Positions 10,929 through 21,804 of a stretch of 64,000 nucleotides of DNA are shown here, piece after piece (position 1 is the stretch's first letter; each line of letters opens with the position of its first letter). Location of the stretch: the NCBI RefSeq assembly GCF_040712315.1, contig NC_134018.1, positions 5,694,001 through 5,758,000 of the forward strand, written 5' to 3'. The translations under genes were made by a program, and so were the position numbers. Below the pieces are notes generated by a model. It was not told the origin of the DNA, searched no databases, and worked only from the letters and a program-made list of their open reading frames with translations. The stretch comes from Castanea sativa. Taxonomy: Eukaryota > Streptophyta > Magnoliopsida > Fagales > Fagaceae.

Positions 10929-13900
10929 ATGAGGCGGTTAATATGGCTCTCTCAACACTTCTACTTCTTACTGCTCTTCTATTCTCTTTTTACTTCATCA
11001 TCATCATCATCTATTGCCTCTACTTTGAAACCACTGTGCTCCCAAGACCAGTAGTTAGCATTACTCCATTTTAAGCAATTATTTACCTTTTCAGAATTTG
11101 CTTCTTATGATTGTAACCTTTTGGGTTATCAGCATTCTTATCCAAAGATGGAGTCTTGGAAAAAGGGCACTGATTGCTGCTCGTGGGATGGGGTTACTTA
11201 TGATAGGGTGAAGGGAAACCTGATTGGCCTTGAACTCAGTTGCAGCTGGCTTCAAGGCACCATCACTTTAAATAGTACTCTCTTTCTTCTCTCTCACTTA
11301 CAACATCTCAAGCTTGCTTTCAATGACTTTGAACTTTCGTTGATTTCATCTTGGTTTGGTCAATTTACTAGGTTGAGATATCTTAACCTTTCAGGTTGTG
11401 TTTTCAGGCCAAGTCCCACTTCATTTATCGCACCTCTCCCTATTGGCCTCACTAGATCTCTCTCAAAATCATTTTGTTAGTCTCGAAACATTTGTTGTTA
11501 GAAGGCTTGCTAAAATTTGAAGATGCTAAGAGAACTTTATCTTGATTTGGTTGACATGTCTTCTGTTTCTCTTAGGTCTCTGATGAATTTTTCTTCTTCA
11601 TTGACAACCCTTAGTCTCTTTAACTGTGAATTGCAAGGGACGTTACCAGTTGATATTTTTCGCCTACCAAACCTACTTACACTCTTTAACGTCTAATATT
11701 GGACTCAAAGGGTTTTCTCCATTGGTAAATTTGACAAGTCCCTTAAGGTTTTTGGATCTCTCTTACACTAATGTCTCAGGAGAATTACCAAAATCAATTG
11801 ACAATCTAAAATTCTTAAGGAAATTGGGATTACGTCAATGCAATTTTAACGGCCCAATACCTATATCACTCGGTAACCTTACACAACTCACTGATTTGGA
11901 TTTATCTGAAAACCATTTTAGTGGTGAGATACCATCATCACTTTCAAACCTCAAGATGCTATCATACTTGGGTCTAGAATACAACAATCTCAATGGTAAG
12001 ATCCCATGATCACTTTCATTTTACAATGTATAGTTTGTGCAAATTGTTTGAATCTCATAAAATTGCAATTTTGCAGGTTCATTTCCCTCATCAATTGGGA
12101 TCCTCACAAAAGTTACTCAAATTTTCCTCCGATCTAACTACTTCACTAGTCAAATTCCATCACTTTCAAAGCTAAAGGATCTCAATCTTATTGACTTAAG
12201 ATTCAACAACCTTAGAGGTAGAATTCCTGATTTTTTGACCAACCTCACAAGACTCACCAAAGTTTACTTGTCTTAAAACCAACTCACAAGTCAAATTGGT
12301 GAATTCCAAAGTAGCAATTCCTTACAAATTCTTAGATTGGAAAATAACAGGCTTTATGGTTCTATTCCAAAATCAATATCTAATCTTGAGAATCTTATAG
12401 AGCTTGATATTTCATCAAATGACTTGAGTGGCATTGTGGAATTTGATTAGTCTACAAAGCTCAAAGAACTTCAAACTCTTGATCTTTCATATAGCAATCA
12501 ATTATTGAGCATCAAAAGCAAATTTAATGATACCTTCCCTGCTCTTCAATCTTTGAACTTAGTTTCTTGCAACATAACCAAATTCCCAAATTTCATAAAA
12601 CTGTCAAAAAGATTAGAAAACTTAGACCTATCTAATAATAGCATTTACAGTCAAGTCCCGGAATGGATGTTTGAAATTGGGGAGAATTTGGTATACCTAA
12701 ATCTTTCTTATAATTTTTTATCAAGTATAGATAGACTTCCATGGAAGAATCTAAGGTTACTTGACCTTCAGGCCAATCTATTGCAAGGAAAGCTTATTGT
12801 TCCTCTATTTTATACAAAAGTTTTTTCTATCTCACACAATAAATTGACAGGGGGTATCCCATCTATGATTTGTAATGTAAGTTCCCTTGCAATCTTTGAC
12901 ATATCTCACAACAATTTGGGTGGGCCACTTCCACAATGTTTGGGAAACTTCAGTTATTCTCTTTTAGTGATGGATTTGCAGATGAATAATTTTCATGACA
13001 TCATCCCTGATACTTTTTCATGGGGCTATAGCTTGACAACTCTTGTCTTAAATGGTAATCAATTTGAAGGGCTATTACCAAAATCTTTGGTTCGCTGTAC
13101 AAGTTTAGAAGTTCTAGACCTTGGAAATAACAGGATAAATGATTCATTCCATTCTTGGTTGGAAGCTCTATCAAATCTAAGGATTCTTGTCTTGGGATCT
13201 AATAGACTCCATGGTCCAATTGGAAATCATAAAACTGATGGGAGGTTTTTCTCTAAACTACAAATTCTTGACCTCTCCCACAATGAGTTCATTGGCCTTT
13301 TACCAAGAAATTATTTTGAAAACATGAAAGGCATGAGGAGTATCGATGAAGATAAACCTGAACAACAATATTTGGGTGAATATTATCTTCACGAATATCC
13401 AACTGCAACTTATTAACAAGATTCAGTAGTGGTAACAGTAAAAGGATTGGAGATAGAAGTACTGAAAATCCTGACCATCTTCACAGCAATTGATTTATCA
13501 AGCAACAAATTCCAAGGAGAGATTCCAGAAGAACTTGGAAGGCTTAAATTTCTCCAACTGCTCAACCTTTCCCATAACAGCCTAACTGGACATATCCCAT
13601 CATCTTTGGCAAATTTATTAGCACTTGAATTGTTAGATCTCTCTTCAAATAAACTCGGTGGAGAAATTCCCATGCAATTGACAAGCCCAACATTTTTGGC
13701 CGTGTTAAACCTTTCGCAAATCTAACTTACTGGATCCATACCTCAAGGTAAGCAATTTGCTACATTTCAAAATGACTCATATAATAGGAACTCGGGATTG
13801 TGTGGATTTCCACTGTCATGGAAATGTAGTGCTGATGAGCCTCCACCTCCTCCACTAGCATTAAATTTCCAAGAAGACAATAATGATTCAATGTTTGGAA

Positions 13901-14082
13901 ATGGATTTGATTGGAAGGCTATGTTGATTGGGTATGGATGTGGATTGGTGTTAGGATTAGCTATGGGATATGTTACGTTTAAAATGGGAAAACCGCATTG
14001 GCCAGTAAGGTTGATTGAAGGAGAACAGAATGGAAAGGTGACAATGCCCAACAACCAAAGACCCAAGCGAAGAAGAAGTTAA
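10929..14082 (+). pseudogene. RLP-B: Cf-9-like LRR receptor-like protein pseudogene
   Basis: Exon 1 is 10929-11995 and exon 2 is 12077-14082. It has the whole family architecture: signal peptide (MRRLIWLSQHFYFLLLFYSL), N-terminal cap with ESWKKGTDCCSWDGVTY, LRRs, island before KGLEIEVLKIL, CGFPLSWKC cap, membrane helix and a basic tail ending KRRRS. It is heavily damaged. In-frame stops are at 11052 (TAG), 12274 (TAA), 12448 (TAG), 13414 (TAA) and 13723 (TAA). Frameshifts lie near 11405 and 11510, and the region around 11680 is scrambled relative to RLP-A. The CD in the CSWDGVTCD motif of its siblings has become YD. The longest surviving stretch is 12505-13416. It is closest to RLP-C in its tail and 3' flank, so the two probably share a more recent duplication. 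Confidence 0.9.
11996..12076 (+). other. Phase-1 intron of RLP-B (81 bp)
   Basis: The donor is ctcaatg|gtaagatccc and the acceptor gcaattttgcag|gttc. Splicing joins the LRR frame across the junction at the same Gly codon as in RLP-A. The acceptor tract attgcaatttt.cag is shared with RLP-A and with the first intron of RLP-C. Confidence 0.75.
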
Positions 14083-14440
14083 TGTGTGCTCTGAGGTAAG
14101 TGTGACAAAATCCTCTTTGAATTTATATTGTGTGGTTTTGTATAAACTTATCTAAGAAGTTAAAACAGTATTTTTGTGAAGTTCATAATCTGTAATTTTT
14201 CTCTGTTTTGCATGCAAGGTATTGTAAAAAGTGATGAGGACCCTATTCTCTACTATGAATCAGAAAAGATTACTAGCTTTGACTTACAGGTGTTCATTAG
14301 AATGGCAACTATCAAGGAGTGGATCATGCTTGTATGAATTATGGTGTCGTTTCCTTATTCCTCAAAAAATCATTTTCAGATTTTATGTATGTACATTTGA
14401 GGGTATTCTATGTGTTTTTTTTTAAAATTGTGTCGTGTGT
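14083..14440 (+). other. RLP-B 3' untranslated region with probable intron
   Basis: A donor-like tctgag|gtaagtgtgac lies 12 bases after the stop. An acceptor-like ttgcatgcaag lies near 14218, followed by gtgatgaggaccctatt. The same order occurs after RLP-C (ttag|gtgagtgtgac near 43965, cttgcaag near 44091, then gtgatgaggaccctatt). The exonic part continues through gagtggatcatgctt in both. Conservation of both splice-like sites supports a 3'-UTR intron. Its use is inferred. Confidence 0.55.
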
Positions 14441-14539
14441 TGGACTTAATCTTGGAGCTGGTGTTGTTCTCAGTTGGCTTATCTTTATGTATGTACTAGT
14501 TGCAAATCAATGCGATGCAAAGAAAAACTTTGTTTAAAG

Positions 14540-15584
14540 GTGTAAGCCGATTTTATTTGTCTCGAGCTGAAACAAATAAACTTAAGTTCTTCATATTTTT
14601 ATCTAATGGCTAAAGCCAGAGAATAGAATGCCCAAGACAAGCCAACTGTGTAAAAATAAATAAAAGATAAAAACTGGTGAAGAAATGGAAAGTCACCACA
14701 AAGAAAATAAAAGATGACAAAATGGGAAAGATAGAGAAATATTAAGGTTATAAGCGTGTGAATATCAAGATAGCGAAGTGCTTGTTAATAACTTACTATT
14801 ATAGAAAATCACCAGAAAACATAGCCATCTCTCTCTTCCAACATTATTCCGTCAATCCACCCTATATACATATGCAAAAACTCGTATCTAAAATTATCAA
14901 ATATAATGAGCACATAGTCAGAGCATTAGTTTTCCAATATTTACAAATAAGTTTTAAAAAATCTAATAAAGGAAAACGAAAAAAAGAAAAAGAAAAAGAA
15001 AAGAAAGATGTATTTGCATACAACAATTACAAAATAAAAGAAATAACACTAATAGCCATCAAAAGCTATATTAGAGCTTCTCTGTTTCCATATCATTGAT
15101 AAATTTATCAATGGCTAGTGTCAGGAATCATGAGTACAAATAACGAATAAGTATTGAGGAAACAAAACTGAAAGGAAAATAAATAAAAAAAGGATGATGG
15201 ATTTCAATTCTTACCTAAGCTCACAACAATAGCAATAGTTCATGTCCCTTCGGGATGTGCATTGGGCATTGTCTAGGAAATGGAATATAAACACCTAGAG
15301 AAGCCCCACAAACTCTATAGAATGCAAAAATAAATCGCATAATTCTAACACACATTTCCACAAACATGTAAAATGCAACAAATGGGAGATCTAGTATCAT
15401 ACAGCTTTTAATAAGAAAACAAACATGGGAAATCCAAAATCTGAGACACAATAACAACACACACGAAATCTGTAAATAATGCACCAAAGTCTTTTAATCA
15501 CAGTATCTATCACTCTCTATCTATAAACACACTTGGACATGTAAAATAAAAATAAAAATAAAGAAATTGCTGAATTTAGAAAGT
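14540..15584. other. Intergenic DNA
   Basis: A-rich sequence with an AAAGAAAAAG run near 14975. Open frames here are low complexity and show no family motif. No element boundary was identified. Confidence 0.45.
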
Positions 15585-15860
15585 ACTCCAAGGTGAGTGT
15601 AACAAATTTCTGGTTAGAATAATAAGCTTGTAGAATATGTAACATTAATATATGCTATTTGGCCACCTATTTTCTTTCATTTTTCTGTGGCACTGCTTAC
15701 CAGGAAGCTGTTTGACAAGGTCATGACGATGTTGTTATCTACTAAGCGTCAAAGAAAATTGTGAGCCTTAACTTGCTGCAGATCATTAGAAATGGCGGCT
15801 GTCCGGGATTAGATCTTGTTTGTATGTATCACAGTGCTGTTTGCTTCTTTATAAAACTCT
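15585..15860 (+). pseudogene. Relic of an RLP 3' flank
   Basis: The string aggtgagtgtaacaaat is followed by a segment ending gcagatcattagaaatggc, then gggattagatcttgtttgtatg. The order parallels the RLP-B and RLP-C 3' untranslated regions (gtgagtgtgacaaa, then gtgttcattagaatggc, then gagtggatcatgcttgtatg). No LRR coding sequence lies upstream of it. It looks like the surviving tail of a deleted gene copy or a partial duplication. Confidence 0.5.
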
Positions 15861-16171
15861 GTTTAGACTGTATTAGGATCATTTCTATTTGGAATTTGGT
15901 AGTTTCGATTAAATATAACAAATCTAAAAGTGTATTTAGTATCATGTGGTTTAAAATTTCAGGAAAAAATGATTATACACCCTCTTGAACTTTGAAGTAG
16001 TGGCCAATACACTCCCTAAATTTTTTTGTTAGCCAATTTACTCCATGTACTTTACATATATGCCAAATCAGTAATTCCGTTAGGCTACTGTTAATTTTAA
16101 CAAAATTTTAACAAACGGAATGGTCATGTGAGACACACGTGAGCTTTAAAAAAACAAACTCAAATCCCTTA

Positions 16172-17624
16172 TTGCCTGTTTGGATGTTTAAAAAAGGAGG
16201 AGAGTAGAATAGAGAAAAGGAGAGTAATTCAATTACCTGATTTGGGAGTTTTTTAAAAAAGGAGGGGAGGGGTTTAGAGAGGTTTCAACTCCCTCTAACT
16301 CCTCATTTTTAATTCCCCAAATTGAAGAGATTGGGAAGAAGAGTAAAGTAGATAAATTATTGCCTAAATGAATTTTCAATTTACCCTTTCTAAATTAACA
16401 AAATTACAAACTAATTATATAAATAATCTTTGTTTGTTTCATGAGAAAATTTAAGTTGAATGAAATTTTTTTTTTTTTTTAAATCTCATTGTTTCTAGGC
16501 AACCAAACAAAGTAATATGTAGCCATGCTATTTACCTTTGTTACTGACTCTGCAAATAAGGCAACCCAACAAGAAAAATTCAAGCTCACGATGAAATACA
16601 AATTCCATTAGAAATTGAAACCCTAACCACAAAATCAAAACGAAAAAAAAAATTAAAAAAAAAAGAAGCAAAACGATTCAGATTGAACTGGGTCGTGACC
16701 ATCATTTGGATCTGTGTCGCCATTAATGGAACTGGGTCTCCAACCCAAAATGCAGAAGCTGAAGACCACCAACACCACCTTCCAATCCTCCAACATCTCT
16801 CTCTCTCTCGGAGACCAAAATCTCACACACCCAGATGTTATTTTCACTCTCTCTTCGTTTTGAGATAATGTAATTTATACATTTGTAGACAATGCCCCCA
16901 GTAAAGCTGGCAGGCACGAATTGCCAAAAGAATCCAAAGCCACAAAAAGCTTTTTCTTGTTTCTTTTTATATCCATTTCTTATCACTGTTTTCTTTTTCT
17001 TCTTTTTATATTTAAATTTTAAATTTATACTAAAAAAAAACGAACATGTTTGTTGGTGTATACTTTTCTTCTTTTATGTTTTTTATGTTTTTTTTTTTTT
17101 TTCTAAAGTGGCAAAGTAGTGATATACTAATATTTTATTTTTTTGTTGATAACTTTATATTTAAAAAAAAAAAAAGAATCAAAGTAAAATATAGGATTAG
17201 TAGCTTTCATATGGATCACCCGCTTTCTAAGTTTATTTTTATTTTTATTATATTTTTTTTGAGGTAATAAAAATTATTTTATAATAGTTAATAGTAGTTT
17301 TGTTATTTTATTAGTGGTATTTGATGGAATGAGAATGTTGATTAAATAATTATTTAATCTAACAAATTAATCATAGACCAATGTTGCAAGTTCATTTTCA
17401 AATAGGGATAAATTTGTCTATTTAAATCATTTTCTCTTTTTTCCATCCTAATTTTAAAAACATCCAAATAAAAGAAAAGGCTTATTACTCTTTTTCCCCT
17501 TACTAATTTTAAAAACATCCAATTAAGATGGAGGATAATCATTCTCCTCTACTCTCCTCCCCACTACTCTCCTCCCCTCTACTCCACTCTACTCTCCTCC
17601 CTCTCTAAACTTCCAAATAGGCCA
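16172..17624. mobile_element. PIF/Harbinger-like element nested in the long-inverted-repeat element
   Basis: The termini ttgcctgtttggatgttt and aacttccaaataggcca are inverted repeats, flanked by TTA at 16169-16171 and 17625-17627. Removing the element and one TTA restores a sequence that pairs with the opposite arm of the host element (caaatcccTTAatttgaaac against caaaccccTTAatttaaaac). That confirms the insertion point. A 3-bp TTA duplication suggests PIF/Harbinger. No transposase is visible. Related ends occur at 40954-41088 and about 51866-52005. Confidence 0.75.
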
Positions 17625-17810
17625 TTAATTTGAAACCTAGTGGATTGATGCAAAGAAGAAAAGCAAGACTTGACCGGATTGACAGAGAACATTTCAAGAA
17701 CCCATTAACACTCTTACCAACTTGAAGGCGCTTCGAATCTCCCACACGAATCCAACAACACACAGAAAACACCATAATCGACACAAACTCCTTGACCCAT
17801 ATACTCCACA

Positions 17811-18040
17811 ATTTTTTTTTTTTTTTTTTTTTTTGCATAACAGTGGAAATTTTATTGATGACAAAACGTACAAGATAAATCAGAGTCTTCACACTTACAA
17901 CTGCAAACTTAAACCAGAGTAACCAGACACTAACTACAACACACAGGACTACACATCGACTATTACCAAAAAAAAAAAAAAACACAGAGAAGTCCTTAAC
18001 CACACCAAACTACCAACAACTAAACATTATAAAAAAAATA
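17811..18040 (-). pseudogene. Retroposed transcript 3' end with poly-A tail (minus strand)
   Basis: On the minus strand, atcaataaaatttcc (with AATAAA) is followed by actgttatgc and then about 24 A residues (17811-17834 on plus). This is the expected look of a polyadenylated cDNA end. The donor gene is not recognised and the 5' limit is unclear. It could instead be the element's own expanded A tract. Confidence 0.4.
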
Positions 18041-18989
18041 CTGGGGAAAATAGGCACAATTTTGCCAAGGCCAGTTGTCAGCCCAAGTGGAAAAACAACT
18101 CCTCCAGCCACACTGAAGGAAACCACTCACACAACTTGTTCAACCTTGCCCTCCTCACACAAACCCATCAAATAAACATTTGGTGGTTCACCGCATAATG
18201 GGTCACTCTCATTTTCATTATTAAGCTAAGTACTATTCATCTTTTGCACATTGGAGTGGTTCTTCTTCCTGTTACTCTGTGACTTTGAAGAAGGTTCAAG
18301 GTGAAATTTGTACTGAGCGAAGGTGCTTTGGCGGTGAGAGACGCCACTACCGTTGCGGCAATAGGCCCTTTGAGTCGTGGTTATTGGGTGGTGCGTAGGT
18401 GCAAAGAGGTTTGGATGATATGGGGTTGAGAGAGCTGGGCTGAAAGTTGTGGTGCTAAGAGATATCAAGTGGGAAGCAATAATGGAGTTTCTTGGGCCTT
18501 AAGAGATATTAGAGAAGCCATCCTTTATCCGGTTAGACCGTGCTTCTTTTCTTTGTTCTTTCCATTAATCCATTGAGTTTTAAATTAAGGGGTTTGAGTT
18601 TGTATTCCGTTAGTTTTGATAGTATACTAACTGGAAGGATTGATTTGGCAAGTATGTAAAGTTTATAGAGTAAATTAGCCAATAAAAAAGTCCAGAGGGT
18701 GTTTTGGCCATTACTTCAAAGTTTAGGAGGTGTATGAGCATTTTTCCTAAAATTTTAAATAAGGTATCACTTTGTCTATTATCAAGTTTATGAAATAAAG
18801 TCTTAACCATGAAATATATTTCCATTTCAAATCAACATTATTGATAGCTTAATTTGACTAGGTGGGTACTTAGCAAGGGAGTCAATCTCGTACCAGAGGT
18901 TGTACTAGTTTGACTAGTAGAACGATATATTTCAATACCGGTCAATATTGGTGTACCGTTTTGATTTTACCATTATTTTTTATATTTAT

Positions 18990-18991
18990 AA

Positions 18992-19025
<34 letters not shown>

Positions 19026-19036
19026 GTACGTATGTG

Positions 19037-19072
<36 letters not shown>
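18990..19072. repeat. Compound (AT)n / (TATG)n microsatellite
   Basis: An AT run, then tatgtatgtatg, then tgtgtgtg, then another AT run. It lies immediately left of the gypsy target site. Confidence 0.95.
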
Positions 19073-19077
<5 letters not shown>

Positions 19078-19572
19078 TGTGGGGGGTAAAAATGTTTAAA
19101 TGCACGTTTGGGCTTTGGGCCTGGTTAGTTGGTATAAGTCTGTTCAATCAGAGTCTCCGAGGCCCACAGGTCATTCTGTACTACAAGGGGCCGAGGAGTT
19201 GTCCAAGGAGGAGTATCTCCTCGAACGGGCCCAATAAAGGCCATGGGACGTGCTAAAGGGTTTAGAGACAGAATTCTGGAAGATTTGTTGGGTAAAGGCG
19301 TGATCCAAGCACCGGTTAGAAGCAATAATATGTGAGAAATATCTGAGGAAAAAGCTGCTACCACCGCATTAAAGGCCCTGCATCTACCTCCCTGGCCACA
19401 TTAATGGAGAAATGACCTCTGAACAGTAATATTCAGTCTTCCAGCTATTATTTGAACAGTAATATTCAGCCTTCCAGCCTTCAAACCCATACTCTACAAA
19501 TTTTATTGTATAAGGCTCTTTGGGCCTGAGTCCATCACTCGTTTGGGTCCGGATACAAATTGTGCACCTACA
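19078..19572 (+). repeat. 5' LTR of the Tat-type gypsy element (internally deleted)
   Basis: It begins tgtggggggtaaaaatg and ends gtgcacctaca. Relative to the 758-bp 3' LTR it lacks about 285 bases after ctattatttgaa. A short duplication of its own cagtaatattcagccttcca replaces them. The missing part includes the likely TATA and transcript-start region (ggatataag at 29577 in the 3' copy), so this LTR probably cannot promote transcription. Confidence 0.9.
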
Positions 19573-19573
19573 A

Positions 19574-19593
19574 TTGGCGTCGTCTGTAGGGAA
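19574..19593 (+). other. Primer binding site of the Tat-type element
   Basis: The sequence ttggcgtcgtctgtaggga starts two bases after the LTR end. It matches ttggcgccgtctgtggga after the LTR at 62528 except for two transition-type changes, consistent with decay. The matching tRNA was not assigned. Confidence 0.75.
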
Positions 19594-19619
19594 TCTAGTG
19601 TTGAAGGAATTGGAACATC

Positions 19620-20950
19620 ATGGCAGGCTTAGGTTCGCATCATGCAGAGTCTCAAGGGTCCCAGCGCGAAGATCATTTTGAGAGTCTTGAGCATCGGAGG
19701 GATCGAGAGGAAAGTGTGCATATAGCACACCTTGATGCAAGCCATTCGCGCGGTGGAAGCAGGGCCACCCATGAGGATAATGCCAAGGTCATACAAAGAA
19801 AGATTGACCACCTTAAGAAAAAGCTACACCATGTCAGACGAAGGTGGGCTTCACCTCCGTCCAATCCTTTCTCTAGGGGGTCCCAGGGAAGCATTTACAG
19901 TCCAAGGTTCAGGACTCCCCCTAGCGAAACCTTCTCTTACGAGAAGGATGAGCTTCCAAGTCGTAAGCATAAGAAGTTCCCCTCCAGGGGCTTGGGAAAC
20001 GATACTATGAGCCGAGCGTTGCACCAACTCTCAAAATCACCCTTCTCACGCAGGATCGAGAAGGGAAGGCTCCCACGGCGGTTCACTCAGCCCATCTTCA
20101 CCATCTATAATGGCAGGACAAACCCAGTCGAACACGTGAGCCATTTTAATTAGAGGATGGCGGTATATTCTCAAAAAAAAAATTTGATGTGCAAAGTCTT
20201 TCCCTCTAGCTTAGGACCTGTTGCTATGAGATGATTTAACGGACTAAAGCGGGGGTCTGTCGATTCTTTCATGGAACTCACCAGGGCATTCACGTCTCGA
20301 TTCATTACATGCAACAGAGTCCCTCAGCCTTTGGACTCATTGTTATCCATGGCCATGAGGGAGGGTGAGACTTTGAAAGTGTATTCTGACAAATACTGGG
20401 AAATGTTTAATGAAATCGACGGAGATTTTGACGAAGTGGCGATTAACACTTTCAAAGTGGGCCTCCCAAATGATCACGATTTAAGGAAATCTCTAACCAA
20501 AAAGCCTGTGCGAAGTGTACGTCGCCTCATGGATCACATCGACGAGTACAAAAGTGTTGAGGAAGACCAACAACAAGGTAAGGGTAAGGCGAAGGTTATC
20601 CCCTAGGTGAGAAGGGATTTCAGGTCGGACAGGTACCATAACAATAAGCTGAGGAGAGATTTCTCTGGGCAATCTGGCTTAGCCACTCCTCAAGTAGTTA
20701 ATACCATATTCCGAGAACTAGTGCACCAATTGCTGGAGAAAATTCATAAGGAACCTTACTTCAAGTGGCCCAGTAAGATGGCGGGGGACTCTGCGAAATG
20801 GAATCAGAACCTCTTTTGCCAGTATCATCAGGATGTGGGTCATACTATTGAGAATTGTCGGACCCTTTGGAACTATTTATAGTAGCTTGCTAGCGAGGGA
20901 AAATTGAAGCAGCACCTGTATCAACCCAACGGATAAGGAAATCATTCGGG
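19620..20950 (+). pseudogene. gag of the Tat-type gypsy element (degenerate)
   Basis: The frame opens at 19620 (MAGLGSHHAESQGSQ) and runs in one phase to the protease. It encodes the nucleocapsid precursor. A charged N-terminal part is followed by the retrotransposon gag core (ELTRAFTSRFITCNRVPQPL, then AMREGETLKVYSDKYWEMF) and a zinc knuckle at 20817-20858 of form C-x2-H-x4-H-x4-C. Stops are at 20151 (TAG), 20232 (TGA where Trp is expected), 20604 (TAG), 20880 and 20883. Several fit C-to-T or G-to-A change, the usual decay of methylated elements. The second knuckle position is His rather than Cys, as in the other gypsy gag at the right end of this window. Confidence 0.85.
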
Positions 20951-21122
20951 TTCAAATAATTAGAAGAACAACTCATCTCGGCCGCCCTTGGGAACGATTA
21001 ATGTCATCTTTGCTGCATTTGGCAGGACCGGTTCCTGTCCTACAAGGGTGATGGCGGTGTCATATTCTTAGGACGAGGAGTCTAGCTCGAGGCCGAAGAG
21101 GATCAAAAGGAGTACTCCTATT

Positions 21123-21635
21123 TTGGGATTCTCTGATGAGAATAAAGTTGGGACTATTCAACCACATGATGATGCCTTGGTGGTCACATTAAGGATAGGG
21201 AATTATGACATCAAGAGGGTCATGGTCGATCAGGGTAGCGGTGTGGATATTATGTACCCCGACTTATTTAAGGGGCTTAAGTTAGAGCTAGAGGATCTCA
21301 CTCCCTATGATTCGCCATTGATAAGTTTTGAAGGGAAGACTGTTATACCAAAGGGACAAATTCGATTACCCGTACAGTCGGGCTCGAAAACGGTCAATGT
21401 AGATTTCATTGTGGTTGACGCATATTCTCCATACACGACCATCGTCGCCAGGCCTTGTCTGCATGCTTTGGGTGCTGTCTCCTCGACTTTACATGTTAAA
21501 GTGAAATTTCCCTCTGGTGGATTGATTGAAGAAATTCTTGGTAGCCAATTAGTAGCAAGACAGTGTATATTGGCCGCAGTGCTGCATCAAGCCAAATCAG
21601 AATCCTCGACCTCAGCTGTGGAAGACTTATAGCAA
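21123..21635 (+). pseudogene. Aspartic protease domain of the Tat-type element
   Basis: The segment is in the gag frame and contains the retropepsin signature VMVDQGSGVDIMYPDLF, with active-site Asp in DQGSG in place of the more common DTGS. A second strand follows (IVVDAYSPYTTIVARPCLH). The protease would cut the Gag-Pol precursor in the particle. TAG at 21630 ends the open stretch, and the frame resumes at 21633 before shifting near 21803. The DQGSG variant is seen in this retroelement group as I recall it. I treat it as probably native and not a lesion. Confidence 0.8.
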
Positions 21636-21804
21636 TTAACAACTCTAGATGCACTCGGTACCGTGACAGCAGAGGAGGCCACGTGTGAAGATTTGGAAAG
21701 ATTTCTCATAAATGATGACCCCGAAAGGTTCTTTCAAGTTGGGATACGGCTACCACACCAAGAAAAGATGGAAATGGTGATGTTTTTGAAAAACAATATC
21801 AATA

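Larger units (their letters stand above)
15930..18790. mobile_element. Long-inverted-repeat DNA transposon, non-autonomous
   Basis: The left arm includes aactttgaagtagtggccaa, agccaatttactc and actttacatat. It is matched in reverse complement by the right arm at about 18520-18785 (ttggccattacttcaaagtt, gagtaaattagcc). Matching continues on both sides of a nested element, so each arm exceeds 300 bp. Long arms without transposase fit a MULE or foldback type. The unique centre contains an antisense poly-A tract and moderately GC-richer sequence that may be a captured transcript. Terminal target duplications were not resolved. Confidence 0.7.

Noticed and set aside
14758..15487. Possible small genes between RLP-B and its orphan flank
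   Set aside because: Lys/Glu runs and hydrophobic translations of AT-rich DNA, with no start context, domain or relative recognised.
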